Shown here one piece after another: positions 1-13,000 of a DNA stretch of 64,000 bases. Below the pieces are notes generated by a model, which was not told the DNA's origin, did not search any database, and worked only from the letters and a program-made list of their open reading frames with translations. This DNA comes from Scatophagus argus (Eukaryota > Chordata > Actinopteri > Scatophagidae). The position numbers and the translations under genes are program-made. Where the stretch lies: the NCBI RefSeq assembly GCF_020382885.2, contig NC_058493.1, positions 20,209,499 through 20,273,498 of the forward strand. The letters run 5' to 3'. Each line of letters begins with the position of its first letter. The stretch's first letter is position 1.

Positions 1-345
1 AACAGTGGAAGCTTAAATTTACAGATCTAAAACTCACTTAACACTTTATTGCTACTTTGTTCAATCTATACAAAAGCGTCGAAATAAAAATTTGTAGTTT
101 TAATGAGTATGTACTAAAGTATTTCTTGGCGCGGGAGCAGTTACTTCTTGAAATTTCTGTCTCAAACAACATCACCACAAATTGTGGTTTTCATACACTT
201 TGATTTTGCGCAGATTAAACAAACATCTTTTTTAATTAAGCTAACTGGTTGCTGGCTGTAGCCTTGTATTAAGCAGCCATGCATGAGAGAGGTATCAGTC
301 ACCTTCTAACTCTCAGCAAGAAAGTAAATATGCATATTTCACAAA
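1..345. mobile_element. Relic of a foldback-type dispersed repeat
   Basis: The stretch from about 235 (gctaactggttgctggctgt) to 340 matches the right arm of the foldback element at 14796-15450 and the copies near 50.4 and 51.1 kb. The sequence before it resembles the element's interior (tatttcttgg...acttcttg). The left arm lies outside the window or is lost. Confidence 0.5.
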
Positions 346-879
346 GTGTCTGCTTATTCTTTTAAAGATATTTTCTAGAATAACTTTCCCTGAATGGAAC
401 TAAGCTAAGGTCTCGTACTGTTTGACCTCAGCGACAGCCTCTGCGCTGGAAAGGTGAAATGTCTGTTTGTGTGTCAGCGGATGTTTTGTTATTGGGTGTG
501 TCACCATGTATTGGTTGGATTGTATTTGTGTGTGTGTGTGTTTGACCACCAACCACAAACTGAAAATCCTTTCGTGGGGTGTGATTTGTATCTTCAGCAC
601 CATCACTGCATCTGTTTGTGTGTGGGTGTGGGAGTGTGTGTGTGTGTGTATGTGTGCGTGGGGCGTTGTGGGTGTTGTAAACAGAAAGTTAACTTGTTAG
701 TTTCAGGGTAGAAATGATAGGGCAAATTGCACTGTCAGTGCGCCCTGTGGGTATTTCTGCACCTGGTGCTGCCATGCTTTAAGAAGGGAGGTTAACATCA
801 TGTGAGCCTATGGGACACGTAGGCTCTTTAGGTGGTGTCAAGTGAGCTATGCTCTGAGCTCATTTGTCTTTCTCTGTTA

Positions 880-880
<1 letters not shown>

Positions 881-917
<37 letters not shown>
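881..917. repeat. (TG)n microsatellite abutting a rasa3 splice acceptor
   Basis: About 18 TG units run directly into the acceptor AG at 918-919, so there is almost no pyrimidine tract in front of rasa3 exon 920-1014. Confidence 0.95.
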
Positions 918-919
<2 letters not shown>

Positions 920-1047
920 GTAAGGTTGCGGTGAAGAAAGAGGACTTGCAGAAATATCACGGGAAAGACACCTGGTTTCAGCTGCAGCCTGTCAGCGCTG
1001 ACTCAGAGGTGCAGGTCAGTACAGAGAGAAACGCACACACACACACA

Positions 1048-1081
<34 letters not shown>

Positions 1082-4000
1082 AAGGACTCTCTCTTGATAT
1101 CTTGATATTTTCTTTTTGTTTCATTGAAGATTCTCCAGTTAATAGTCAATGTACTCAATGGTTACCTCAGTGGCAAAGTGGCAGAGAGACCCAGGCCTTT
1201 ATTTTTATTTTTGCAGACAGAACTTTTATAGGAAAGCTTTTAATGTGAAAGAACCATCGGGACATGTTGGTGTTAACACTGATCAGGAGTACGGCAAAGA
1301 ATGAACAACTGTTATTAATTAAGCATGTTAAAAAGGGAAACAGAACAATTTGCAGTACGTATAAAAACACAAATAAGAACACACAGTTGCTCAGTCTTAT
1401 GGTGGCAAATGTCAGCTAATCAATACTGTTTCAAAGACGGCAACGTTACTGAATGAGTTCGCTTACTTTATGACTCCATCTTATTAATTAATATGTTCTT
1501 TTAATTGTTACTTGTGGCCCCAGGAAGTGCTGTTCAGCAAAAGTCACATAAAGTAAACCTTTGAGAAGTTTGTCTTGTTTTGTGAAAAGGGGAATAAAGG
1601 ATTTAAAAGATAGCAGAAAGATAGCATGACATTGATAAGTGGTAGTGAAATTCATGTGTTGCAAATTCACTTATCTTGACAAAACATTTCACCCAGCATG
1701 CGACATTTAACCTGCATACAGCATGTGTGATAGTGTATCTGCATGTTAATGTTTGAAGCAGGGCAGAACCCAAACAAACACAGCATGTGTGCACCTGAAA
1801 CATCCACGCCTGCAGGGTCAAAGTCGCTCGCCACCGTCCATCAGCGATCAGCTGGTCCAGCCCTGAACACGCAGCTTTAAGCACTATAATTTTCCACGTT
1901 CTTGCTAGACGGTAAAGCATGTGTGAAGCTTGCAAACGGTTTTGATTTGCTGTTGAGAGTGAGAAAGAGTGTTGGCGCCTCTCGTGTGATGGAGGTGAAA
2001 GCAGATCAAAGCAAATACCGAGAGACAATCCAGACTGAAAGATTCACTCAGATGTTCATTGTTTTATCTCAGCCCCTGCATTTTATTCTAATTTTTGTCA
2101 TTACCCTTTTTCTAAGGAATATTATATTAACACGTAAGTCTTTCTAAATGGTGTGACAGTTTTCCTTGACTGCACAAATCTGTTGGTATAATCCCGAGGT
2201 CAAAGGTGCACAGTTTTTCACATTGTTCACAATGAGAAACAGATGAGATGCCACCAAGCACAAGTCCCAACACTAAGAACTACTGAGTGTGTTGGTCACT
2301 GAGAAGAGACTCATGTCCCATCTGCTGCTGTTTGTGCTACAAGCAGAGGAATGTCACAATTAATGGAAGTATTTAAAGGTAAAATTTGTAGCATCTTCTG
2401 ATGGAAATCTGTTTTATATCCCGTGCTGGTAACACCTCCTGTTGGAGGATACTCAAGAAGTCATAAATAAGTGAGAAAATGAATGTTAACTGTGCACATG
2501 TATGGATAGCTTAGCATATTTGGGAAAGTCACATTTTGTCACATTTTTGCTGTCAGGGATTCATCTGTGAAATCGTCTGGTAGTCGTGTTTGGAGCTGTT
2601 CCCCAACATTTTTGACTGTTCAGTACTCAGCAGTCTCCCTCACCCACACGCATGGTTACACACACACACACACACACACACATAGTGAACAGCAACATCT
2701 GCAGACAGATGGGTGTGTGTAGCCCTCGAGCAGGGATCTGAAACAGAGACACATTCATCCGAGGAGCCGGGGAGAGGAAGGATGTGTGAGAGAATGAGAG
2801 AAAAGAGAGAAAGCGAGGGAGATGGATCAAATGAAGTAGGAAGATAGAGTGTCTCTCTTCTCGTTTCAATAGAGGACACATTGTTTGGCCCGTGCACACA
2901 TGTGTAAGTGCGTGTGTTTGTCCCCTCCGCTTGAATTGGCCACAAAGAGAAACGCCTGTGAGTTTGCATACTGATGCTGTTAATTAATGGAGCTTTTCTC
3001 GACAGCTGCAGCGCTACACTGTCATTATGTCATTAATCCAATCACTTCAGGGGGAAAATAACTTCAGCATTACGCTTGGGTTCGCAGCTATTTTCATACA
3101 GTGTCTCTGTCGGTAGTGGAAGTGAAGTGCCACTCACGTTTGTGTATTCTTGTTTTGTTCAGGGATTTATCAAAGAATTTTTAGTGTTTGTAAGCGGAGA
3201 TCTGGCTCTCTTTTGATCTGACTTAACGATTTAGACCGTTTCCAGCCTCATACGTTATAGATGGTGCGTAAGACACAGTGGTTGAGACCTCTTGTTGAAC
3301 CCGCTGAAAAACTCATTGCGAGAGATGGATTGTCGCCAAGCCTAAAACAGGTTTGAAAAGAGAACTTTTTCAGTTGGGTTAGGTTGCGCATTGTTATCAG
3401 ATTCAGCAGAATTCACACAAACAAACAGACAGTGACCGCCTCACCTGTCTCCAGACACCATACGGTGTGGTGGACACCAGTGCTGTCCAGGTGCTGAGGT
3501 TTCCATAAGTACTGTGCAAAAGTGTGACCTTTTAATTCAACAGTGTGCATGAAGTGTTTATTTGTGTGCATTGCAGGGAAAAGTGCACCTGGAGCTGCGT
3601 CTGAGTGAGGTCATCACAGACAGCGGAGTCATCAACCATAAACTAGCCACACGGTGAGGCTGCACAGACACACACACACACAGACAGTATTGTGCTTGTG
3701 ATTTTATTTCGCATGCATTGTGGTAATTTTAGCTTGTGTTTTTATTTGACTGCTGTTTTCTAAAACAAATCTGATTATATGTAAAGAATTTCTTGGCCTG
3801 CCATCACAGAGATTGACTTTCCTTTTTGTTTCAGCTGTATTTTGTGATTAATGTGATTAATGAGCACACGATAATGTGCTAAACTAAGATGCAGAACATT
3901 ACATAGTTTAGCCATACCTCATCCTGTCAGCACTGTCTGAGAAAGTTAGCATCCTCACATTAGCATTTAGAACTTGGAGACACTTAAGAACAGCCTCACA

Positions 4001-7000
4001 GATTCTCACTGAATAGTTTAGTCAATAGCGGAGGCACTAAATTTAGATTTCGAGCAATTACTATTAGATCATCATTTTGTGTCTTCACTGACATTCAATT
4101 TCAAGTCACGCAACTGCGATTTTTGCATCTACAAAATGTGGAATTGTCAGCCGGAAGCACTTCACGTGCCACGAACACCAATTAAAAAAATTTTACTCAA
4201 TGTAACACATCACCCAGGCTACAAGGTGAACAGTTTGTTGCCCAGCAACAGCTTTTACCTGGCAGTGAGATGGTTGGAAGGCTTTTTGTTAGGATTAAAC
4301 CTACTTTTGAATATGTGAATCAGTGTGCAGTGGACATCGCACATCGTTTCTGCTTGAACTGCTGTGTGGGGTAAACGCAATTGTACATACATGTGATGTG
4401 TGAACTTCAGTGTTAGCACAGGATCAAAGACATGGTTATGGATGGGCTGCTCTGTGTGAATGTGTGTGCGCCCTCGTTAACATGCTGCAGTTAAGTCTGG
4501 TGATGAGCCAGCATGGCTCCATTCCCAGAGCACATTGTAGGTAAGAAGCTTAGAGTGGGAGGTCACCTAGTCAGATTTCTCTAGGAAGACGTGTGTGTGT
4601 GAGGGAGACACAAAGAGGGCTGTGTCCGTTTAGCTCTACAGATCAAACTTTGAAATTGCCGGTTGAAAGAATACAAGTACAAAAATGAAACCGCCTATTT
4701 CCATTTGATGCTCCTTTATAGTCACACTCCTCTACATTTTAGAGGTAAATATAGTACTATTTACTATTAATGTTAGCAATGTTACTGTGCATTTATCTGA
4801 CAGCCATAAGCACTACTTTGAAGATAGAGGGCCTATTTAAACAATCTATAGAAGAAGAAGAAGAAGAAGAATCAGCTTTATTGACAGTATATATATTTTT
4901 ACATACACACACTGAATTTGTCTTCTGCATTTGACCCATCCTTAGTTGAACACACACATGCAACACCCAGCAAATTACATGCAGTGAAACACACACAGGA
5001 GCAGTGGGCTGCATCAGGTGCTCGGGGAGCATATTGGGGGGTTAAGTGCCTTGCTCAAGGGCACATCAGCCAGCTAATGGAGGGGGGGAGCATTTTTCAC
5101 ATTAATCACTCCACCACACCCAAATTTTTCCTGCCCGTCCGGTGGGGGAATCGAACCGGTGACCCTCTGATCACAAGCCGCTTCTCCAACCTCTAGGCCA
5201 CGGCTGCCCCCGCGCATGGTGCGGATGCAGTCGGGTCATGTCCAGCTACCCACAGTGCAGTTCAGCCACTGACAGTTTTTTCTTCAGGGAATTCAGGTGT
5301 GTTATGCCAGTAGCGGCTAACGTAGCCTCGAGCCATTAGCTGAGAAAAGGAGCGAGCTACAGAAGTCTAGTGAGCTCTCTTCGTTACAGCTCGACACCCC
5401 CAGATTTTTTTTTCACTTTCAAACTTGTAGTTTTCAGTCCCGACTGACCCCGACTCCAGTGACATCACTTGGAACAGTTTATCACTTTTCGTGTAGCCCC
5501 TTCCAGAACCACAAAAGACTTCAGTGCAACTTTTTCACATGTGCAGTAGACCCCAAACAGACTTTGACAGTGCCAGGATTCCCCCTTCTCACTTGTATTA
5601 AGTGCTTTAACAGTGTGGTATTGTCAGTTTAAAGTACGTCTTCCACCACTGGAAAATGCTGACAGACAGAAATATGGTTGGTTGCACAACACCATGAATG
5701 ACATCAGAGGACAGGAGGCATCTTATAACAAAGTTTTTGGAAGGTACTCATCTCCCTGTTCAGTTTAATATTTCATTGTACTTATTTGGAACAGTGCACC
5801 CATCAATGGCACTGAGTCATAATCACATCCGCTTTTTGGTTTTTGGCACTGTGATGTAATTCATTTGTCCCTTATTGGAGTGAAATTGTTTTTGACAGGA
5901 TACGTGGGAGCAGGAAAGCAGCACATTAACCTAAATATGAGTAATGTCGGCTAAAACAAATACGTCTGCCTCACCACCGCTGTCTGGCATGTCAGAGCTC
6001 ACAGTGGTGATGAGAGAGAGAGGGGGCTGGATAGTAGGGTAAGCAGGGGTTATATAAACAAGCTTATTGGACAGGAAGTGCTATGGCATTAGTGATGCTT
6101 AACCCAGCCCTCTTCTGATTCCTTATTAGGAGCCTGTGTGTGTGTGTGTGTGTGTAGGCTGGTACAAGCTGCTGCATGTGTGGGAAGTGCTGTGATTTAC
6201 TGTGTAATTCATCATGCAGTGTGAGTAGTGGTGCATCACCATGACACACAGGAAGTGATTTGTCCCACTGGGTGTCCTGTTCTGTTTGGGTGCTAATCCC
6301 CTTACAGTATGATGTCATTGGACAGGGAGAGAGAGAGAGAGAGAGAGAGAAAGGAACTGACACTGATGTCAAATTAAAAGCATATGAAATTGTATGGGCT
6401 GTGAATTAATATGAACACAACACAAGCGTTGTAATAATTAAGTGAGAAATCAGTATTAAACTATTGTATTAAATCTGTACACATCTGTTTGCTGGTGCTC
6501 TGTGTTTACAGTGTATAAAACTGCAGACACTTTTACATATTACCTTGCATAACTGTATTGTATTGTAACTTTTCCAGTTTTTATATATATATATTTTTTA
6601 CTTCCATATTTATTTACTTCTTTTTTATATTTCTATATTTTTAGCAGTTTTGGCAGTTATATTTAATAGTAATGTTGAACTGGATATGATGCACCCAAAT
6701 CGTATATAAAAATTATTTTATATGACTGTGTATGGTGATGGGTTTCGGAAAAAAGGAATTTCTGCCTCTGTTAACCTGAGATATTTGGGTTAAATCCTGT
6801 CTGACTTTTGTTTTCTATATCTCTTATAGCCTGATCTCTATTCCACAGAGTCAGGATTCTGTCAATTTTCCTCAAGATACTAGGTATTTTATGCTTTGTA
6901 TTTTATTTTTCTCTGGCTTCTCTCAAGTGGTCTTTGTACCATGTATATAGTTTTTGGATCACACAGGATTTAAAATTGGCACATCTCTGCGCCAACAGTT

Positions 7001-10000
7001 CAAATGGAATCGCTCTCCTCCATCCCTTTTCATCTGTCCCGCTCATACATACAGACACACCTCACTTTGACTCCAGGGGCCCATTTCCACACGCTAAGAA
7101 AACTCTGGGAGAGCTTTTAACGTGGTCCAAAATTTACTAGCGGGGGCTCCTAGCACATGAGGGAGATGCAGTATGAATGGACCAGATGTTTTAAGTCTGT
7201 GAAACGAGTATACTCGAAAGGATCAGTTAATATGATGCCCTTTTTGAATGAAAGTTTTGGTCAATATAGCAAGAAATGCCCCTTTTCAGTAACTCAAACA
7301 CTTTTTCAGATTGTTACATTTAAGTGAGTCTTCATGTGTTGATTCAAGCTGGAAATTCTGAGGTGAAGTCTAGGCTGCGTTCAGCAATTTCTCAGCACTA
7401 GTGGCAGAAACACTTCAAAACAAACTCATGACTGCAGTGGAGTCGGGTTTCTGGTCACCTGGTAATGTAGGTCTAATACCATTCTTTAAGCTTTTTGGCC
7501 TCCAGAGAAAAACATCTGCATGTTAAACTGTTAGATTCTCAGATTTCTTAGCTGGCTGGTAGAATCGACTCAACTTATTCTCTTGTGTGCTGCCTTCCTA
7601 ATGTTTCACATTGTGTAGGAGGGCTGAGGGGAGCAATGGGACTCAAACTGTCTTTGTGGGCCGATGAAGCTAAAAGCTTTGCAGAGGTGTAGGACTGGGT
7701 GTCAGTTTTCAGTGGTCTTGGCAGTTTCACATTAGTCATTCAAGTAAGTGATAATGCAGGGCTTAATAGAGCTTTAGGGGTCCTCTGAGGGTATATTCAG
7801 GTTGTTTTGTGTGGCCCTTGACAATTAAAGTTTGGATGTCTTGGGTATTCCTTTTATTTTAGTAGTAGTAAATAAAAAAACTAATAAAGATAGTGTTAAA
7901 GCACCTTGTGAAAAAGGCTTTTGTGTGTGTTAGCTTTTAGCGTTTTTTTCACTATTTAACTTTTAGTGGTCCTGCTAGGCCATTGAATGAGATCACACAG
8001 AGCTAACGGTGCATTAAAATGAACATCATGTTAATGTGTTACAGGTGTGTGTGTGTGTGTGTGTGCGTTTATAAGTCTATGCTTATACAGTAGTGTGCTT
8101 ATCCATTAATGGTTTGTTTGTGTTTCCACAGGGTGTTGGAGTGCCAAGGTCTTCCAATCGTCAACGGCCAATGTGATCCCTACGCTGCTGTCTCCCTACT
8201 GGGACCTTCAAGGTCAGATCTCTCACACGATTGGACTTGATTTCTCCAGTAACATGAACATCTTTGTTGATGACATGGATTAAGTTTGGATAAACGTGGT
8301 TTTATTTTCTTCTGCCTTTCAGGTCGGACGCAAAGAAGACCAAGGTGAAGCGGAAAACCAACAATCCACAGTTTGAGGAGGTTTTCTATTTTGAGGTATG
8401 TGTGATTTGTTTAACACCAATTTGTTTGTCATTGAAAAGATGTGTTTTCACGTTAATTATCAATCCAAGCCAGAGTGACGAGGGTTTGTAAGTAGACTAA
8501 ATGGACAAAAGTATGTGGACAACAGAGCATTACAAGCATATGTAACTGTTCATGTATCATACACGTGACTACAGGGATTTGCTCCCTTTAGCCACAAGCA
8601 CGTTATAGTTTCCACTCAAGCTCCTCTGCACAAAACTGGGAAAAATATTTCTTTCAGGACCTCATGGTATTGTCATGTTTAACAACACTTGCTACAAAAG
8701 TTGGAGGAATGTTATTTCTAGAATATCATTGTATACAACAGAGTTCAGATTCCCCTCAACTGGACAGTGGTGTCCTGATATTTCTGATCAAGTTGCTTAC
8801 ATATTCTGTCTTAATTAATAAATTAATTAATTATCTATCTTAAACACCAATGGTCCACACATAAAGGTGTTTTCACTTATTTTGGCAATTTAGACTCTTC
8901 TGTCTGATCTTACCATATCAGTTTGGAAAGTTCATGCTGTGATTACAGCACAATGCCTGCCTGAGCTGAAGGCTAATTGATTAAGTGGAAACACCTGTGT
9001 GCAGGGCTTTTAACAACAAACCCAGTACCAAAGTTTTTCTTAGATTTCATTTGAATTTAATCACACCTGCTTCTCCCTTTTTTATCTTGTGACTCTGGGA
9101 TTATGAAGTTCTATTTGCAGTGGGGAAAGCGGTCGGGTGGTTTTGAGATATCAAAGTTTTCATAATCTCAACAGGAAAACTGACTTACAGTAAAGTTGTC
9201 CTTTATTGGTGAGAATAAAAAGCAGCCTAAATGCAGGCTAGGCTGGAAAAATTGTTTGGGTGTGCTGCTGTATATTTCATATGTTTGATTCTTTCGAAAA
9301 ACAGATCACATTACAATATTTATTTCATTCATTTCATCGTTCATAGATATTTTTGTACACACACTCACAAACTCCTTTTCATACCATTAAATGTTTAGAT
9401 GCATGTGATTAAAGTTTAGAAAAATTGGCAAAATCAACTGGAAACGCACACAAACATTTGCAGTATTTTTAAAACAGTTTACATTCATTTCTATTCATGA
9501 GTTTATATTTATAGATGTTTTTCAGACACACAAACTCCCTTTCACGCTACCCCATTAACCCTCAATCGCCAGCAGCCGTGCTCTGACATTCTCGAGCCGC
9601 CCCTCCCTCTGGCCTTCCCGCTACAGCACTAGAGGACAGCAGGACAAGAGTATGATTGATTCAGACAGACTGCCGAACAATCTGGCCCATTGATTTCAAT
9701 CCCACAAAAGTGTCTCATTTGTTCCCTGCTACCATACGAACAGGACCGTGCATACCCTGTGGTGATTTCTGCCTGCACCCCACCCATCCGAGTCACACAT
9801 AGATGTCCACGTCCACGCATGTTTCTGTATCATGTTGATTTTATTATTGCTCTGAACCTGAATCCTGTGACTTTCTGATCTGTTGTAACTCCCATCAGGA
9901 TCCAAATTTGCCAAAAAAACTGAGTTCATTTTAGTCATTTTAGTGGAGCATCTGAACTGAAGAAATAACTATAATCTGAACTAAACAAAAAGGATAGTTA

Positions 10001-13000
10001 ATTCGCTATCTTAAATGACAAACACAAACAAAATCTTCACATTTGAGAAGCTGAATTCAGCAAATTTTTTCAGCTCTGGGCGCAGTGTTTTCCTTCCGTC
10101 TGCCCGTTTTTCGTGATGTAGAAAATACTGACTTCTACGTGGCGTATGCTAAGTGTTTCCCCCGTTCTTTACTTCTAGGTGACGCGGCCATTAAGTTACA
10201 CAAAGCGGCAATTTGATGTTGAAGAAGAGGATGTTGACAAGCTGGCACTGAGGTGAGCCAGTAAGCTGTCTTGTCAGTATCAGTGCTGAACATGGCGTAG
10301 TTTTAAAGCTTCTCCCGTGTTTGAACTGTACCCTGTGGTTTGGTCCAGGGTGGATCTGTGGAACGCCAGCAACTTGAAGTTTGGGGATGAGTTCCTGGGT
10401 GGTGTGCGTGTTCCTCTCCGAGTCCTGGGTCAAGCTGGTGTCCACGACGCATGGTGAGAGGGACACATTCACGCATCACGTCATCTCTTTTCACACACTC
10501 CCCTCTTGACCCTTCAGGTGGCACTTTCTATGTGGGATTTTTTGTCACTGATCAAGTACTATGCTGTACACCCCTGAATTAAGAGAATAAAAACTGAGTG
10601 GTCAGTGCAGTCCACTTCAGAGTAGTTTCACAGCCCAGTATTTACAGCAGTTTTAAGCTCTGTTTTTGGTCCCCATCAACTCCTGAAAGAAATATGTGGT
10701 GCTGTAGCTTCTAAAAGCTCCATTCTGCCCCTCAGCCAGTCTCTAACTGTGTCTGATTGCTATTCATTTCTACTAGCTACACCTTTCAGATCATAGTCAT
10801 TTTTACTATTGTTGATATAAAAATATTGATTAGCGCAGCTTTAAACAAATATTTTAGCTGTGTTTTAAGTGTATTTCTTAAAATGTTGAGACTTGAATAT
10901 CCAGTCGGGGAGATGATCTAATGGGTCTGATCTAAGACCCTCTATACTTTTTTTCTGTTTTTTTTTTTTTTTTTTTTTAATCAGGTACTTTCTCCAGCCC
11001 AGGGAGAATGGAGGGAAGTCAGTAAAGGTAGAAGAGCTCGGGTCTCTGCGTCTGAACATCGTTTACACTGAGGACCACGTCTTCCCCTCCGAACACTACA
11101 CTCCCCTGAGAGATCTACTGTTGCAATCTGCTAATGTAGGGGTATGTGTATATGAACTGGCCTGTGCTCTGCTCAGATATCTGTGTCCTGTGCAGCATCT
11201 TGTACTGTTAGCCGCGTTACACTTAACAGTTTGAACGTTGCACGTTTACTCTTTTCCGTTCAGCCCGTGTCGGCGTCCACAGCTCATATTCTCGGGGAGG
11301 TGTGTCGAGAGAAACAAGAAGCCGCCATTCCTCTTGTGCGTCTGTTTCTTCACTATGGGAAGATCGTGCCTTTCATCAGCGCCATCGCTCACGCTGAGGT
11401 CAACCGCACGCAGTGAGTCTTTGATAAACACTGGAAATCACAGCTTGACCAATAATGAATGATGCTGGAGATTGGAGATTTCCACATTGATCCCTTTGAA
11501 TTTCACCCCTTAAATCTGGTGCAAATGCAGTGTATTCATCATGTTTATTTTATTAGAGATTATTAATCAAAGTCACTTTAGAAAAGAGGTTATTAACAGA
11601 TGGGGCGGCACGGTGCTGCAGTGTTTAGCACTGTTACCTCATAGCAAGAGGGTTCCAGGTTCGAATCCCGGTCTGGGCCCTTCTATGTGGAGTTTGCATG
11701 TTCTCCCTGTGCCTGCGTGGGTTTTCTCCGGGTACTCCGGCTTCCTCCCACAATACCAAAAACATGCACATTGGGTTAATTGGCTACTCTACATTGCCCC
11801 TAGGTGTGAGTGTGTGTGCGTGTGTGGTTGTCTGTCTTTGTGTGTCAGCCCTGCGATTGACTGGTGACCAGTCCGGGGTGAACCCCGCCTCTCGCTCTTA
11901 GTCAGCTGGGATAGGCTCCAGCTCCCCCGCAACCCTGATGGTTAAGCGGTATAGAAAATGGATGGATGGATAGATGATTATCAACAGACTTTGTACTTTA
12001 ACTTGACTATGAAAAACATCAATAGCCACAGTAATGACTCAAAATCATGTTATTGTTAAGCTGCAGGTTGGATTTGTACTCCAACACACTCTGTCTCTCC
12101 GTGCAGGGATCCTAACACCATTTTCCGAGGAAACTCACTGACATCCAAGTGCATTGATGAGACCATGAAGCTTGCAGGAATGCACTATCTGCAGGTCACA
12201 CTCAAACCCATCATAGATGAGGTACGGCACTGCGATATTTCCATGTGTCAAAGTATTCATCTCTTAAGTCAAACTCAAATCTTTGTTTAATTCATGTCAC
12301 ACGCCTTCTGCTAAATCAGTTTTGAATTTTTTGTGAATCCTCACAGATCTGTACAGAACACAAACCCTGTGAAATCGATCCAGTCAAGCTCAAAGAGTCA
12401 GAGAACCTGGAGACAAACAGGGTAAGAAGACGGATATGTTTGTTTCGTCTGTTAGAGTGTGTGGTCACTGTGTTATCTGACATATATGCCCCGCTTCCCC
12501 TCCTCAGGAAAACCTCCGTCATTATGTAGACCGCATCTTCAATGTCATCACCACCTCCGGTGTCCGCTGTCCCACCGTCATGTGCGATATCTTCTTCTCT
12601 TTGAGAGAGTCTGCTGCCACCCGTTTCCAAGGTAATTCACCTCCTGAATTACTAACAAGAGATGGAATAAAGTAAAACAGGCTGCTAATAAGGAACAGGA
12701 AGTAGAAAAAGAAAGAACAGGATGTGCAAGATGTCCAAGGACAGATTTTGTGCTATGGTATTTGTGTCAAACCTGAAAGCAATTAAGCCTCCTACACACT
12801 TATTGTGGTTATGTGAGGAGTGCTGAGTATGTGATCCCAGTGTCATGTACTGTGCTGCCCCCTGTTGGCAGTTATATGACACTGCAGACACAAAAGGAAC
12901 AAGCGGCTGTACATGATAAAAAAAAAATGTATAGTTACGGTAATCTTTTACTTCTGCGTCATGCCACACATGTGGGTTATCCCTTTTGGGCTTACTAAAT

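Larger units (their letters stand above)
3654..8131 (+). other. rasa3 intron with several repeats
   Basis: A 4.5-kb intron between rasa3 exons. It contains a minus-strand dispersed-repeat fragment (about 3863-3972), a tRNA-headed SINE (4851-5210), (TG)n at about 6131-6154, (GA)n at about 6325-6350 and (TG)n at about 8045-8065. No exon was seen. Confidence 0.6.

Noticed and set aside
832..1248. Single-exon ORF of 138 codons
   Set aside because: It is a rasa3 exon (920-1014) extended on both sides through (TG)n and (CA)n repeats.
5147..5200. tRNA gene suggested by A and B boxes
   Set aside because: No tRNA 3' half or acceptor stem follows; the sequence continues into a SINE body and (TTC)n tail.
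11541..11867. Repeated '[21 protein letters not shown]' type open frames (also 29546-29791 and 46405-46756)
   Set aside because: They are translations of the three SINE-like copies, with target-site duplications and pol III boxes, not a gene family.
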